Source: JBJMQS01 sp045802605 (GTDB taxonomy: Bacteria; Planctomycetota; Planctomycetia; Gemmatales; Gemmataceae). From it: DNA of 64,000 bases. The position numbers and the translations under genes are program-made. Below are positions 45,490-54,394 of this stretch, piece after piece. Where the stretch lies: assembly GCA_045802605.1 (NCBI GenBank), contig JBJMQS010000037.1, positions 139,320-203,319 of the forward strand, read 5' to 3'. How positions within the stretch are numbered: position 1 is the first letter of the stretch; every line of letters starts with the position of its first letter. The notes beneath the pieces were generated by a model, which saw only the letters and a program-made list of their open reading frames with translations, made no database searches and was not told where the DNA came from.

Positions 45490-45900
45490 ATGACGCGCAT
45501 TGAGATACCTGCGGCGGAATTGCATTTCATCTTCTCCCGCAGCGGTGGGCCAGGCGGCCAGAATGTCAACCGCCGGGAAACGAGGGTCCAGCTTTCGTTT
45601 GATGTGCCGGGATCTGTCGCCCTGACCAATGGGCAGAAATCGACGATCTTGGCCCATCCGGCCGTGCACCATCTTCTCACTGACGCCGGCGTGATCCTCC
45701 TTGCCGTGGATACGCACCGCAGCCAAGGCGCAAACATCGAAGCCGCCAAAGAGCGTTTGCAAGGATTACTCGACCGGGCCCTGGCGCCGCGCAAGAAACG
45801 CCGAGCGACGAAACCGACCCGTGGCTCAAAAGAACGCCGGCTCGACGAGAAAAAGCGGCGGTCGCAAACCAAGGCATCCCGGCGAAACACGCAAGATTGA
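45490..45900 (+). CDS. arfB: Peptidyl-tRNA hydrolase ArfB (alternative ribosome rescue)
   Basis: 136 residues from ATG 45490 (an earlier in-frame start lacks a ribosome-binding site). Release-factor GGQ domain: FSRSGGPGGQNVNRRETRVQLSF with GGQ at 22-24. The C-terminal tail is strongly basic (KKRRATKPTRGSKERRLDEKKRRSQTKASRR), as needed to enter the mRNA channel of stalled ribosomes. No codon-recognition domain, so it is ArfB/ICT1-type rather than a full release factor. The region 45380-45489 upstream has two short inverted repeats (CCTTTTT/AAAAAGG and CCCACT/AGTGGG) of unknown role. Confidence 0.93.
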   Translation: MTRIEIPAAELHFIFSRSGGPGGQNVNRRETRVQLSFDVPGSVALTNGQKSTILAHPAVHHLLTDAGVILLAVDTHRSQGANIEAAKERLQGLLDRALAPRKKRRATKPTRGSKERRLDEKKRRSQTKASRRNTQD

Positions 45901-45981
45901 CAATTCGGGCGAGCGAACTTCGATTGACAAATCTCATGTCTTAGGCAATAGGCGGCGTTCCGAACGGACTCGGGGCGGAGT

Positions 45982-46593
45982 ATGCGGCGCAGAATTCTGA
46001 AGGCGTGGCTCAAGGCGGGCGCGTGTTTCGCGCTGGCGAGCGGCTGCGCCACCGGCCCGCTTCTAGACAATCCCGTCTCCATCGGTGAACCACCCCCACC
46101 GAATCAGCCAAATCCTACGTTCGTTGCGATGGGCGCGCCGGACTATGGGTGCGTATTCGAGACCTGTCTCGACGTGATTGATGACTTTTTCGAGATCTCA
46201 CTCGCCAATCGTTACGATGGCCGGATTCGCACTTTTCCCAAAGTAGCGCCCGGACTTGAGCAGCCCTGGCGGCCCGGCTCGCCCGATGGGGCTGAACGAT
46301 TCCGCTGCACGCTGCAGTCGTACGCCTACGTTTGTGACATCGTCATTCAGCCCGGAGATTCGGGCGGCTACATGATCTCTGTAACGGTCAACAAATTCCT
46401 GGAAGATTTGCCGCAGCCCCTGCGAGCGACCGCGGGCGTCGCCGCATTTCGCTCCGACAATGACGTCGATCGACGCTATGAAGTGGTCGATCCGGAACGA
46501 CCTGAGTCGAACTGGATTCCGAAGGGCCGTGAACCATATTTGGAACAAGAGATTATTCGCAAAATCGGCAACAAGTTGAATTCGAGGAAATAG
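45982..46593 (+). CDS. Putative lipoprotein of unknown function
   Basis: 203 residues. N-terminus MRRRILKAWLKAGACFALASGCATG is a signal peptide ending in a lipobox-like ASGC (Cys22 as lipidation site). Then Pro-rich VSIGEPPPPNQPNPTFVAMG and a compact domain (YGCVFETCLDVIDDFFEIS, YDGRIRTFPKVAPGLEQPW, CDIVIQPGDSGGYMISVTVNKFLEDLP). Conserved-looking layout but no family I can name. Followed by a hairpin. Confidence 0.72.
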   Translation: MRRRILKAWLKAGACFALASGCATGPLLDNPVSIGEPPPPNQPNPTFVAMGAPDYGCVFETCLDVIDDFFEISLANRYDGRIRTFPKVAPGLEQPWRPGSPDGAERFRCTLQSYAYVCDIVIQPGDSGGYMISVTVNKFLEDLPQPLRATAGVAAFRSDNDVDRRYEVVDPERPESNWIPKGREPYLEQEIIRKIGNKLNSRK

Positions 46594-46596
46594 AAA

Positions 46597-46663
46597 CTAA
46601 CCACAGAGACACAGAGGCACCGAGAAGACAGTTCTCTCGGTGTCTCTGTGTCTCTGTGGTTAG
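46597..46663. repeat. CAGAG-type hairpin (8-mer version), convergent gap
   Basis: CTAACCACAGAGACACAGAG with GCACCGAGA is mirrored through CTCTGTGTCTCTGTGGTTAG (ending 46663). The right arm supplies the TAA stop of the minus-strand kinase; the left starts 3 bases after the lipoprotein stop. Confidence 0.94.
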
Positions 46664-47415
46664 GCTTCTTCCGCCATGGGCAGCTTTACCGTGAACGTCG
46701 TGCCTTTGCCGACGACGCTCTCCACGCGAATGCGACCGTGGTGCATTTCGATGATCTGTCGGCAGACGCTCAAACCTAGTCCGGTGCCCCCGTTGCCGCT
46801 CTCGTCTGGGGTTTTAGTCGTGAAGAATGGTTCGAAGATGAGCCGCAACCGCTCTGATGGAATACCCTGGCCGGTATCCGCGACGCGAATCTCAGCCATT
46901 TGGCTTTCGGTATTCTCGCGCACATCAATTAGCATGCGGCCGCCCTTGGGCATCGCCTGCCGGCCATTGATGACGAGATTGATCAAAATTTGTTCGATCT
47001 GGCCTTCGATGCCAGGCACTTTGGGCCGGCCATGATAGCGCTTTTCCAAGCGTACCTTGTGCTTGGTCAGATCTTTTTCCGTGAGCAAGAGCACTTCTTC
47101 TGTTAGAGCGACGAGATCGACGAGCGATCGTTGAGTTGAAGTATTTCGGGCGTAACCAAGCATCGAGTTAACGATCCCGGCAGCCCGATTGCCGCTCTTG
47201 AGGATTTTTTCAAATGCTTGCGTGCAAGCCGGATCTTGATTGGCGGCTCGGATGCCGAGCTTGGCGTAATTGATGACGGTGGTCAGGATATTGTTGAACT
47301 CGTGGGCGACGCTTGACGCGAGTTCGCCGACGCTGGAGAGCCGCTGCGCTTGCAGCAGTTGGGCCCTGAGATGTTCCGTTTCGGAGCGGGGTGCGAGCAC
47401 CTCGTTGCTGGTCAT
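46660..47415 (-). CDS. Cytoplasmic histidine kinase without sensor domain
   Basis: 251 residues from ATG 47415 with GGAGG nine bases upstream. Short coiled N-terminus, then HisKA with phospho-acceptor His38 (SSVAHEFNNILTTVINY), and the ATPase domain (ILINLVINGRQAM, VADTGQGIPSERL, GGTGLGLSVCRQII). NtrB/ZraS-like core. No transmembrane segment, PAS or receiver is fused, so it must receive its signal through a partner. No response regulator is adjacent. Confidence 0.9.
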   Translation of the reverse strand: MTSNEVLAPRSETEHLRAQLLQAQRLSSVGELASSVAHEFNNILTTVINYAKLGIRAANQDPACTQAFEKILKSGNRAAGIVNSMLGYARNTSTQRSLVDLVALTEEVLLLTEKDLTKHKVRLEKRYHGRPKVPGIEGQIEQILINLVINGRQAMPKGGRMLIDVRENTESQMAEIRVADTGQGIPSERLRLIFEPFFTTKTPDESGNGGTGLGLSVCRQIIEMHHGRIRVESVVGKGTTFTVKLPMAEEA

Positions 47416-47626
47416 TGCGACGCGCCTCCGTGGCCCAGACCGCCATGCCATTCCCCCGAACCAGCTGATGGCAGTCCTGGCAAAAATTATCGGTCAGGCA
47501 GAGCCTGCCACTTCATCCGAAACAAACCTCGTTTCTTGATCGGAACGTAACATTTTCCCTCAAGAATCGGGCGACAGGCTACTATGAAAGAAATCGCAAG
47601 AATGGCCTCTTGCGGAGGAAGGGCCG

Positions 47627-49333
47627 ATGCGCTCGGCGAATCTCTGGATCGGCGGACTGATGATTGCATCACTGGTGGCCGCTGCGCCGGCAGTGAACCC
47701 TCCAGCGGCCGAGAAATCCAAATCAACGCTGTCAAATCACGCGGCGCAAACTTATGCCATGGAACTCTATGGCTTCGTCCAAGCCATCAAGAACCAATAT
47801 GTTCGGGACGTTCCTGAGGAAGATTTATTTTTCGCCGCGATGAGCGGTCTGTTCGAAGCGGTCGGCGAGCCCATCCCGCCGAATCTGCGCACTCAACTCA
47901 CGCAGCCAAAACCCAACGAGTGGGACGGTTGGGCCCGGACCGCCGCCGGGCTGTCAGGATTATCGCCGTCACTACGAACGCTGGCCGGGCCCTGGTTGCA
48001 TATCGCGGGCCGGCAGCAGCGACGTCCATTGGCCCAGTCCGAGTGTTTGGCCCTTCTCATGCGCTTGCGCATTGGCCTTGGGGACAGGACCGCACTGCGA
48101 GACCGGCAGGATTTGGTTGTCAGCATCAATGGGCTCTCGAAAGTGCTCGACCCATACTGCGGCTTCACCCACCAAAACGAATTCACGCTCGAGAATGAAG
48201 ACACATATTCGACAGGTTTGCAGTTCGACATCAACGCGGCGCCAGACCCGAACATGCCGGCGGCCAATTCCGGCCGCCTGCCGGCCACACTGACGATCAA
48301 AATCGTCACGCCCGGAGGGCCGGCACAGCGTGCCGGCCTGCGCCCAGGGGATACGGTCGCACGAATTGATGGCCGCGCATGCAATGAATTCACGCGCGAG
48401 AAATTACACCAACTGCTTTCGAGTCCGGCTCCGGAAGCCGGTGATCCCGACACATCGATGGATCACGCGTTTGAAGTTCGCCGTCCTGGGGTGGAGAAAT
48501 CTCGAACGGTGGTGATGCGCCCTGAGAAACCACGCCCTGAAAGCGTATTTGGTCTCAGGCGCCGGCGTGACGGGTCCTGGGATTACCGGATCTCGCAGAA
48601 AGATCGGCTCTGTTATGCGCGGATTGGTGCGATCGGCGAAGTGCGAACGAATACGACCACGACGCACAGCACGCCGATGGAAATCCAGGGCATTTTGCGC
48701 CAGATGCAGGCCGAAAAGTGTGAGGGGCTTATCCTCGATCTGCGTTGGTGCCCCGGTGGATTTCTCGAGCCGGCCCTTGCGACGGCGCGAACGTTTGTTG
48801 GTGAAGACAAGTTGATCGTGTCACTTCAATACCGCGACCCGACCAAGAATACTCCGGCCTTGGCCACGCCTCCCGGCGAATCCATTCTCGGTCCGACAAT
48901 GGTAGTGCTGATTAACAATGAAACCATTGGCGGCGGGGAATTGATCGCGGCAGCCCTGCAGGACTATCACCGCGCCACCATCGCCGGCGAACGCACTTTC
49001 GGCAAAGCCACCGTGCAGCAGAAGCTTGATCCCAATCCCATTGGTTTGGATTACAAGATCAGTGCGGGTGTGTTCCTGCGGCCCAACGGCAAAAACCTGC
49101 AGCGATTCCCCACGAGTAAACCGAGCGATGATTGGGGCATTCGGCCCGACCCGGGCCGCTGGCTGCCACTTTCGCCGGCTGCTTCAAAACAGTTGAAGGA
49201 ATGGTGGACTTGGCACGTCCTGAGGCCAGCCAATAGCACCGAAGCGCTTCCGACCGATGATCCGGAGATTGACCCGCAACTCAACGCCGCGATCCAGATG
49301 CTGCGGCAATTGACGTCGCAGGCAAAGAGCTAG
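47627..49333 (+). CDS. S41 (C-terminal processing) peptidase homologue with PDZ domain, serine nucleophile replaced
   Basis: 568 residues; GGAGG upstream of ATG 47627. Signal peptide (LWIGGLMIASLVAAAPAVN), then a helical region, a PDZ domain (about 215-260, VTPGGPAQRAGLRPGDTVARIDG) and the S41 catalytic fold (CEGLILDLRWCPGGFLEPALATA... GERTFGKATVQQ). The usual nucleophile motif is SASASE; here NNETIGGGELIAAAL has Gly435-Gly-Gly at that place. The general-base Lys460 (FGKATVQQ) remains. It is probably a catalytically dead exported scaffold or binds C-terminal tails via its PDZ domain. Its 3' end overlaps the convergent glycosyltransferase by 4 bases. Confidence 0.87.
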   Translation: MRSANLWIGGLMIASLVAAAPAVNPPAAEKSKSTLSNHAAQTYAMELYGFVQAIKNQYVRDVPEEDLFFAAMSGLFEAVGEPIPPNLRTQLTQPKPNEWDGWARTAAGLSGLSPSLRTLAGPWLHIAGRQQRRPLAQSECLALLMRLRIGLGDRTALRDRQDLVVSINGLSKVLDPYCGFTHQNEFTLENEDTYSTGLQFDINAAPDPNMPAANSGRLPATLTIKIVTPGGPAQRAGLRPGDTVARIDGRACNEFTREKLHQLLSSPAPEAGDPDTSMDHAFEVRRPGVEKSRTVVMRPEKPRPESVFGLRRRRDGSWDYRISQKDRLCYARIGAIGEVRTNTTTTHSTPMEIQGILRQMQAEKCEGLILDLRWCPGGFLEPALATARTFVGEDKLIVSLQYRDPTKNTPALATPPGESILGPTMVVLINNETIGGGELIAAALQDYHRATIAGERTFGKATVQQKLDPNPIGLDYKISAGVFLRPNGKNLQRFPTSKPSDDWGIRPDPGRWLPLSPAASKQLKEWWTWHVLRPANSTEALPTDDPEIDPQLNAAIQMLRQLTSQAKS

Positions 49334-50619
49334 TGGTTGTCTCGTGCCGCCAGTTGATCTTGGACCTGTCGCTGCACCCGCAACGGCGCACCGTAGTCGC
49401 CACGAATCGGCGTCTCCTGTGCATGAATGTATGCCAAGAAAAGCACACTGAGTAACGCTTGCGCGACACACGTAGTACCGAGCCAAGCTCGCGCATTTCC
49501 GGACTGCCACTCGGCGAACGCGCACTGTGCCACCCAAACAAACATCAGTGGAAATGTGATGATCATGTAATGGCGATATACCGGTAATCCGGTCACGGTC
49601 AGCAGTAACCCATAGCCACCGACAACTGCAGCGAGGGTGAAAGCGCTCGGCCCGCGATTGATGTTCCAACCACGTTCTAGCACCATACGCCAGAGCCAGC
49701 GGCCCACGATGGCGATCATCGTCACTGCCAGCACCACTTGCAAAACGACCACGAAATACGTTGCGTGTCCTCCGATGATCGGCCAGCGAAGAAAGTCTCC
49801 TAGGTTGCGTCCAAGCGAATATTCGAGATCAAATCCGAATGGCTCGGTGACCCAGTAATACCAGAACTTTGGTTCCGCCAAGTGCCACAACTTGGCTTTC
49901 GCCGACGCCGAACGCTCAGCGACGAAAAGCAAATGATACAACCATGGCCAGGCAGGAACGGAGCCGAGACACCCACCCGCAAAGCCGCTCAGCCAACGCA
50001 CGCCCTTGCGGTCGTAGAGCAACGCCCAAAAACCCATACCGGCCGTAAAGAAAAACGCGCCCGGGTGAATTTGCGCAGCAATGATCGCGAGCAGACCAAA
50101 CGCAAACGCTCCGAGCCGTCGGTCGCGGTACCACCAGGCGGCCAAGAGCGCAACCGTGATTGGCGGCATCACTGATGGGGGCCAGATCTTGCGATGGAAC
50201 AAAACCGCGAGTGGGTTCACGCACACCAAAGCAAGTCCCCACCACCACGGCTCGCACTCATCGCTGGGGATGACGCGCCAAATAAACACGGCCAGTAGAC
50301 CCAACGCGAATGCGTTAAGTGCCATACACGCCATGTTGAGCTGAACCGGATCGTGCGCTCCGACAAGCTTCCCCAGACCGATGAAGATCCAAACGCTCAT
50401 GCCCGGGTGAGGCACATCCGCGGAGTTGGACATTCCAGTCCATGGGAAGGGTTCGCTGACTCCGACGCGCTGTGTGCGCTCAAAGGAATAGATCTCGTCG
50501 GCTTTGTATTCCATGTCGCCGGGCCAAATGAGCCGCAAGCCGACACCCAGAAAGAGCGCGCATGAAATGCCCGCGATGGGCCACAGCAGTTTTTTGGCAG
50601 GATCGGAGCCTGAGATCAT
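49330..50619 (-). CDS. Multi-pass membrane protein, ArnT/GT39-like glycosyltransferase
   Basis: 429 residues with about ten hydrophobic segments. After TM1 a periplasmic-loop motif GDMEYKADEIYSFERTQRVG contains paired acidic residues as in GT39/GT83 polyprenyl-phosphate-dependent sugar transferases; then many Trp/Phe-rich helices (IIAAQIHPGAFFF, VYRHYMIITFPLMFVWV). Probably transfers a sugar from a lipid carrier on the periplasmic side. Family membership is inferred from topology and motif; no donor or acceptor is known. Confidence 0.65.
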   Translation of the reverse strand: MISGSDPAKKLLWPIAGISCALFLGVGLRLIWPGDMEYKADEIYSFERTQRVGVSEPFPWTGMSNSADVPHPGMSVWIFIGLGKLVGAHDPVQLNMACMALNAFALGLLAVFIWRVIPSDECEPWWWGLALVCVNPLAVLFHRKIWPPSVMPPITVALLAAWWYRDRRLGAFAFGLLAIIAAQIHPGAFFFTAGMGFWALLYDRKGVRWLSGFAGGCLGSVPAWPWLYHLLFVAERSASAKAKLWHLAEPKFWYYWVTEPFGFDLEYSLGRNLGDFLRWPIIGGHATYFVVVLQVVLAVTMIAIVGRWLWRMVLERGWNINRGPSAFTLAAVVGGYGLLLTVTGLPVYRHYMIITFPLMFVWVAQCAFAEWQSGNARAWLGTTCVAQALLSVLFLAYIHAQETPIRGDYGAPLRVQRQVQDQLAARDNH

Positions 50620-50691
50620 GCCCCGTCATAGCCGAAATGGGGCATTTACGTGAAGAGGAGTTGATTGGGTACGGATTGATTTAGCGGGAAA

Positions 50692-50757
50692 GTGTCATCC
50701 CGAGGCTTAGCGAGGGATCTGGTTGGGCAGATCCCTCGCTAGGCCTCGGGATGACAC
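50692..50757. repeat. Hairpin 'GTGTCATCCCGAGG' type
   Basis: GTGTCATCCCGAGGCTTAGC with GAGGGATCTG is mirrored (CAGATCCCTCGCTAGGCCTCGGGATGACAC) over a short loop. Related repeats of the form 'GTCATCC...GAGGGATCT' are known from several soil bacterial groups. It sits between two minus-strand genes. The right arm end recurs partly at 50760-50790 ('GGCCTCGGGAT'). Confidence 0.9.
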
Positions 50758-50812
50758 GATAGGGCCTCGGGATTGCACCTAAGTCTTCGGGAATAACACC
50801 AAGCAGACCGAG

Positions 50813-52414
50813 TTATTCCGGCTTCATCTCACCGCCGGCTTTGGGTTTGTTTTCTTCGCCGTTCTTCGGCTTGGCCTCTTCGCCAGCCTTAGGCTTCTTC
50901 TCGGGTACTGGAGCATCTTTGGTTTCCGCCTTGGCTGCCCCGAGGTAGGCCGCGGATGTCGCGTCGGTTCGCCGCGGATTCTTCGGCATCGGGTAACCTA
51001 CCAAAGCCAAATAGCGCCGATAGGCGACGATTTGCACACCCTTCTTCGTGCCGGTTTCGCGCAGCTCACCAATCTTCTGGTTGATCTGCATCATCGCTTG
51101 AACGCGAGGGTCATCTTCGGGGCGGCCAGACCGGCCGGCCGATTCGCTCAACTCCGGCTGTTCCCCTAGCACCAGATAGGTCGTCCGCTCGGTGATCCCC
51201 GGTCCCTTGATCGTACGGCTCGGCAGATCGACGTACGCGTCCACGATGATGCCCTGGCGCTCCAGAGTGCGCATGATCTCTTGCAGGTCCGACTGGCCAT
51301 CTCCGTCGAGGTCGAAGATGCCTGCCAAGGCCACATGCTCGCGCTGGCCCGAATTCCACGACGGATTAAAGATCAGATCGCCAGCCAAGATTGGCTCGCG
51401 AATCGGGTTCGTCTGGTCAATGATCCGAGCAGCCGAAAGATGTCCTTCGAGAACTGAAGCAATCTCGATTGCACCTTTGCGTTCACGAGACGCCGCCGTC
51501 TTATTATTGATGCTTGGCGCCATCACGCTAAACGTGAGATTGGGCCTCGCGAAATCCAACGAGCCCAAATTGATGTAGACCAAACCGTTTTCGCGGTCCA
51601 CCCGCAGGATAGAGCCCTTCGGGGTATCTGCGTCAATTGAATTTGGCGGCGTAATTCGCGACTTCAATTGATCGATCTGCTTCGCCAGATTCAGTTTTTC
51701 TTCCGAAGCCTTTCTCTGAGAGCGGTCCGCTGCAGCGGCATCATCGCGGCGGGCTTCCTTCTCCTGCTTGAGCTGTTGGCTTTCCGTGTCGATCTTGGCG
51801 ATCTGCCCGGCGTACCATTCATGTTCTTTCTTCTGGACTTCGAGAATATCGTTTTGGGCTTTTTTGAAATCGTCGTTCGCTTTCGCTAGTTGAGTCGAGA
51901 GCGTTGTTTTCTGCTGATCGAATGCGTCCCGTGTTTCCTTGAGTGTTGCCTCAGCCGTCCGCTTGTCTGCGACTGCTGAATCTCGTTCCTTGGTGAGTTT
52001 CGCGAATTGATCGAGATAGGTGGCGACTGGTCGATCCTGCGCGCCATCCCAGGTGATGCCCTTGTCCTTGAGTGATGCGGTGGTAGCGGTGTACACGCCC
52101 CCGGCCCCGCCTTTGAGTTGGGCGAGCTTTTGCTGGTCGCCTGGTGCTTCGTTGCCGGTGGCGATGGAGAGGACCAGCCGCCTGACGGTTTCCTCGTCTT
52201 GGGCCTTTTTCGCCGCGGCCGCCTCGGCCTTGGCCTTCTTCGCATCTTGTGCGAATTGGTCCTGGCCGGAGTAGCCAAGGTAGGTGAATACGCCTAGGGT
52301 CAGCGATGCGATGACGAAAAAGATGAGGGTAACAATCAGCCCAGTGTTGGATTCGCCGCTACTGGATGAGCTAGCGCTTTTGGTCTTGTTGCCGGCTTTG
52401 GCCTTTTTTGCCAT
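50813..52414 (-). CDS. Membrane-anchored coiled-coil protein with EF-hand-like loop
   Basis: 533 residues from ATG 52414 (GGAG nine bases upstream). Lys/Ser-rich N-terminus, one transmembrane helix (about 25-46), then a long coiled coil (about 55-250, dense Lys/Glu/Gln/Ala), followed by a beta-rich region. In that region IFDLDGDGQSDLQEI has the calcium-loop form DxDxDGxxDxxE (dockerin/EF-hand). A Lys/Pro/Glu-rich tail ends the protein. Unknown function; the layout suggests a structural or scaffolding envelope protein. Divergent from the AAA ATPase with 302 bases between ATGs. Confidence 0.75.
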   Translation of the reverse strand: MAKKAKAGNKTKSASSSSSGESNTGLIVTLIFFVIASLTLGVFTYLGYSGQDQFAQDAKKAKAEAAAAKKAQDEETVRRLVLSIATGNEAPGDQQKLAQLKGGAGGVYTATTASLKDKGITWDGAQDRPVATYLDQFAKLTKERDSAVADKRTAEATLKETRDAFDQQKTTLSTQLAKANDDFKKAQNDILEVQKKEHEWYAGQIAKIDTESQQLKQEKEARRDDAAAADRSQRKASEEKLNLAKQIDQLKSRITPPNSIDADTPKGSILRVDRENGLVYINLGSLDFARPNLTFSVMAPSINNKTAASRERKGAIEIASVLEGHLSAARIIDQTNPIREPILAGDLIFNPSWNSGQREHVALAGIFDLDGDGQSDLQEIMRTLERQGIIVDAYVDLPSRTIKGPGITERTTYLVLGEQPELSESAGRSGRPEDDPRVQAMMQINQKIGELRETGTKKGVQIVAYRRYLALVGYPMPKNPRRTDATSAAYLGAAKAETKDAPVPEKKPKAGEEAKPKNGEENKPKAGGEMKPE

Positions 52415-52716
52415 GACGGGAAACTCCACAAGGCGGACGCCGCGTAACGGCCGGCCGCACTACGGGCGCAACGGATGTGAGACGACACATCAAAAATAGC
52501 AGACTAGTAAAGGGTTTCCAAGCACGCAGCGGCCGGGGAGTGGCGAAGCGTGGGAGGCGGCGTCCGGCGTAGCGGTTTTAACGGCCGCCACCCTTTTGCC
52601 GAGCCGGAAAGCCCGGCACAACCGGCCGGGTCGTTTGGCAGTCCAGCGGACAAATGCTAGAGTTCGACGCGCCGCGGGTCTGCCCGTCGCCATAGTCTTT
52701 GGTGCAGGATGAACGC
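52415..52716. other. 302-base divergent intergenic region
   Basis: Between the ATGs of the coiled-coil protein (52414, minus) and the AAA ATPase (52717, plus). Contains both ribosome-binding sites, GC-rich short inverted stretches around 52560-52630 and one promoter-like pair at 52635-52663. No open frame, tRNA or CAGAG hairpin was found in it. Confidence 0.6.
52635..52663 (+). promoter_or_regulatory. Candidate sigma-70-like promoter for the AAA ATPase gene
   Basis: TTGGCA (-35, 5 of 6) and TAGAGT (-10, 4 of 6) with 17 bases between, 53 bases before ATG 52717. Pattern match only. Confidence 0.35.
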
Positions 52717-54366
52717 ATGCGTTTTCTCTTAGCGAACCCCTACTACGAGGAAATGAAGTCGCGGTCGGACCACACCCCCGATTGCTACGTTCGCCCGGGT
52801 GAGTACTTGCATCACATCTATTTGGATGGGGTCAAGTACGTCGTCGCTCAGGCCATGCTCGACTGCCTGGATGTGGCTAAATCCAAAGAGGATGCAGATG
52901 CCATCCGGCATCTTGAGTTGCACAAGACGCAGTTTGTATCCGCCAACGGCATGGATTTGTTGCGTCAGGCCGCAACAGACTGCGAGCTTGAACTCCTCGG
53001 CGATCCGCCGCCGAAGATGGAAGATGACGAACCAGCTACGCGCAATTCTGGCTATGCTCCGCAATCGCCCCGGCTGGTTTCTGAGACAGGCCTCTCAGTT
53101 TCGTTCCTCTTCGAAATGATTCTGAGGGCCGTCTACAATCGCGGCCGGCTGACTGGCTCAGAGATTTCCACGGAGTTGAAGCTCAATTTCTCCGTGCTGG
53201 CGCCTGTGTTGCCACTGATGCGCAAGCAGGGCCTGATCGACATCGTCGGCCAAAAAGGCTCCGGTGGCGATGCGGCTTTCGAATATGAATTGAAGCCGCC
53301 GAAGGGTCCTCAGGCGCTCGACGAGGCGCTTGCCAAAACTTCTTATTCTGGTCCGGCACCCGTACCGTTCGACGACTATGTCGAAAGCGTGGTGGCCCAG
53401 ACGATTCGCAACCTCGTCGTGACCCGCCGCTCAATCAAACGGGCATTCCAGGATCTGATTATCACACCGGAGGTCTTTAACGAGATCGGCCCGGCAATCA
53501 ACTCGGCAAGCTCGATCTTCCTGTTTGGCTACCCCGGGAATGGCAAAACCTCGATCGCCGAGCGCATCACGCGTCTGATGGGCGACGATATTTACATTCC
53601 GTACGCGGTTGAGGCGAACGGAGCCATCATCAAGCTCTTCGACCCGATCGTGCATACGGTGTCCACGAACAACGCCATCGAAGGCATGGACAGCCCATTC
53701 CTCAAAGAAATCTCGCACGACGAGCGTTATGTGCGAATCAAGCGGCCCACCGTGGTTACTGGCGGCGAGTTGACCATGCATCAACTCGATCTGCGCTTCA
53801 ACGCCGTCGGCAAGTTCTATGAAGCGCCGTTGCAAATGAAGGCCAACGGCGGCATCTTCATGATCGACGACTTTGGCCGGCAACAGGTGCGGGCGATGGA
53901 TCTGCTCAACCGGTGGATCGTGCCACTGGAAAAACGGTACGACTATCTCACGACAATAACAGGTACCAAGATCGAAGTGCCGTTCGACGAATTGCTGATC
54001 TTCTCGACCAACCTCGACCCGACGCAACTCGCCGACGAAGCGTTCTTGCGGCGCATCAAGTTCAAGATCGAAATTCAGAATCCAAATGAATTCCAGTTTC
54101 GGCAGATTTGGAAGCTCGTCTGCAAGTCACGCCAAATCGAATACGACGAGCAGGGTATCGATTATTTGATCGCCAAATGGTACGTGCCCACCGGCAGACC
54201 ATTCCGGATGTGTCAGCCCCGCGACATTCTGGACCAAATGATTTCGATCGGCAAATACAACATGGAGCGAGTCACGTTTACGCCGGACTTAATTGACGCC
54301 GGCTGTGCGACCTATTTTGTCTCCAGTGAGCAGCGCAATTTCGGCGCCAAGGTTCGCTTGGATTAA
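52717..54366 (+). CDS. AAA ATPase with N-terminal winged-helix-like region
   Basis: 549 residues; ATG 52717 with AGGA seven bases upstream. The N-terminal 230 residues contain a helical part and a winged-helix-like stretch (LFEMILRAVYNRGRLTGSEISTELKLNFSVLAPVLPLMRKQGLIDIVGQKG). The ATPase domain follows: Walker A FGYPGNGKTS (about 273-282), Walker B GGIFMIDDFGRQ, sensor-1 LLIFSTNLDP, Arg finger region EAFLRRIKFK, and a C-terminal lid (PTGRPFRMCQPRDILDQM). Probably an AAA+ remodeler; the partner is unknown, though the divergent coiled-coil protein is a candidate. Confidence 0.85.
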   Translation: MRFLLANPYYEEMKSRSDHTPDCYVRPGEYLHHIYLDGVKYVVAQAMLDCLDVAKSKEDADAIRHLELHKTQFVSANGMDLLRQAATDCELELLGDPPPKMEDDEPATRNSGYAPQSPRLVSETGLSVSFLFEMILRAVYNRGRLTGSEISTELKLNFSVLAPVLPLMRKQGLIDIVGQKGSGGDAAFEYELKPPKGPQALDEALAKTSYSGPAPVPFDDYVESVVAQTIRNLVVTRRSIKRAFQDLIITPEVFNEIGPAINSASSIFLFGYPGNGKTSIAERITRLMGDDIYIPYAVEANGAIIKLFDPIVHTVSTNNAIEGMDSPFLKEISHDERYVRIKRPTVVTGGELTMHQLDLRFNAVGKFYEAPLQMKANGGIFMIDDFGRQQVRAMDLLNRWIVPLEKRYDYLTTITGTKIEVPFDELLIFSTNLDPTQLADEAFLRRIKFKIEIQNPNEFQFRQIWKLVCKSRQIEYDEQGIDYLIAKWYVPTGRPFRMCQPRDILDQMISIGKYNMERVTFTPDLIDAGCATYFVSSEQRNFGAKVRLD

Positions 54367-54394
54367 TTCGCCGCTTTACCGCTAAACTGTCTGG

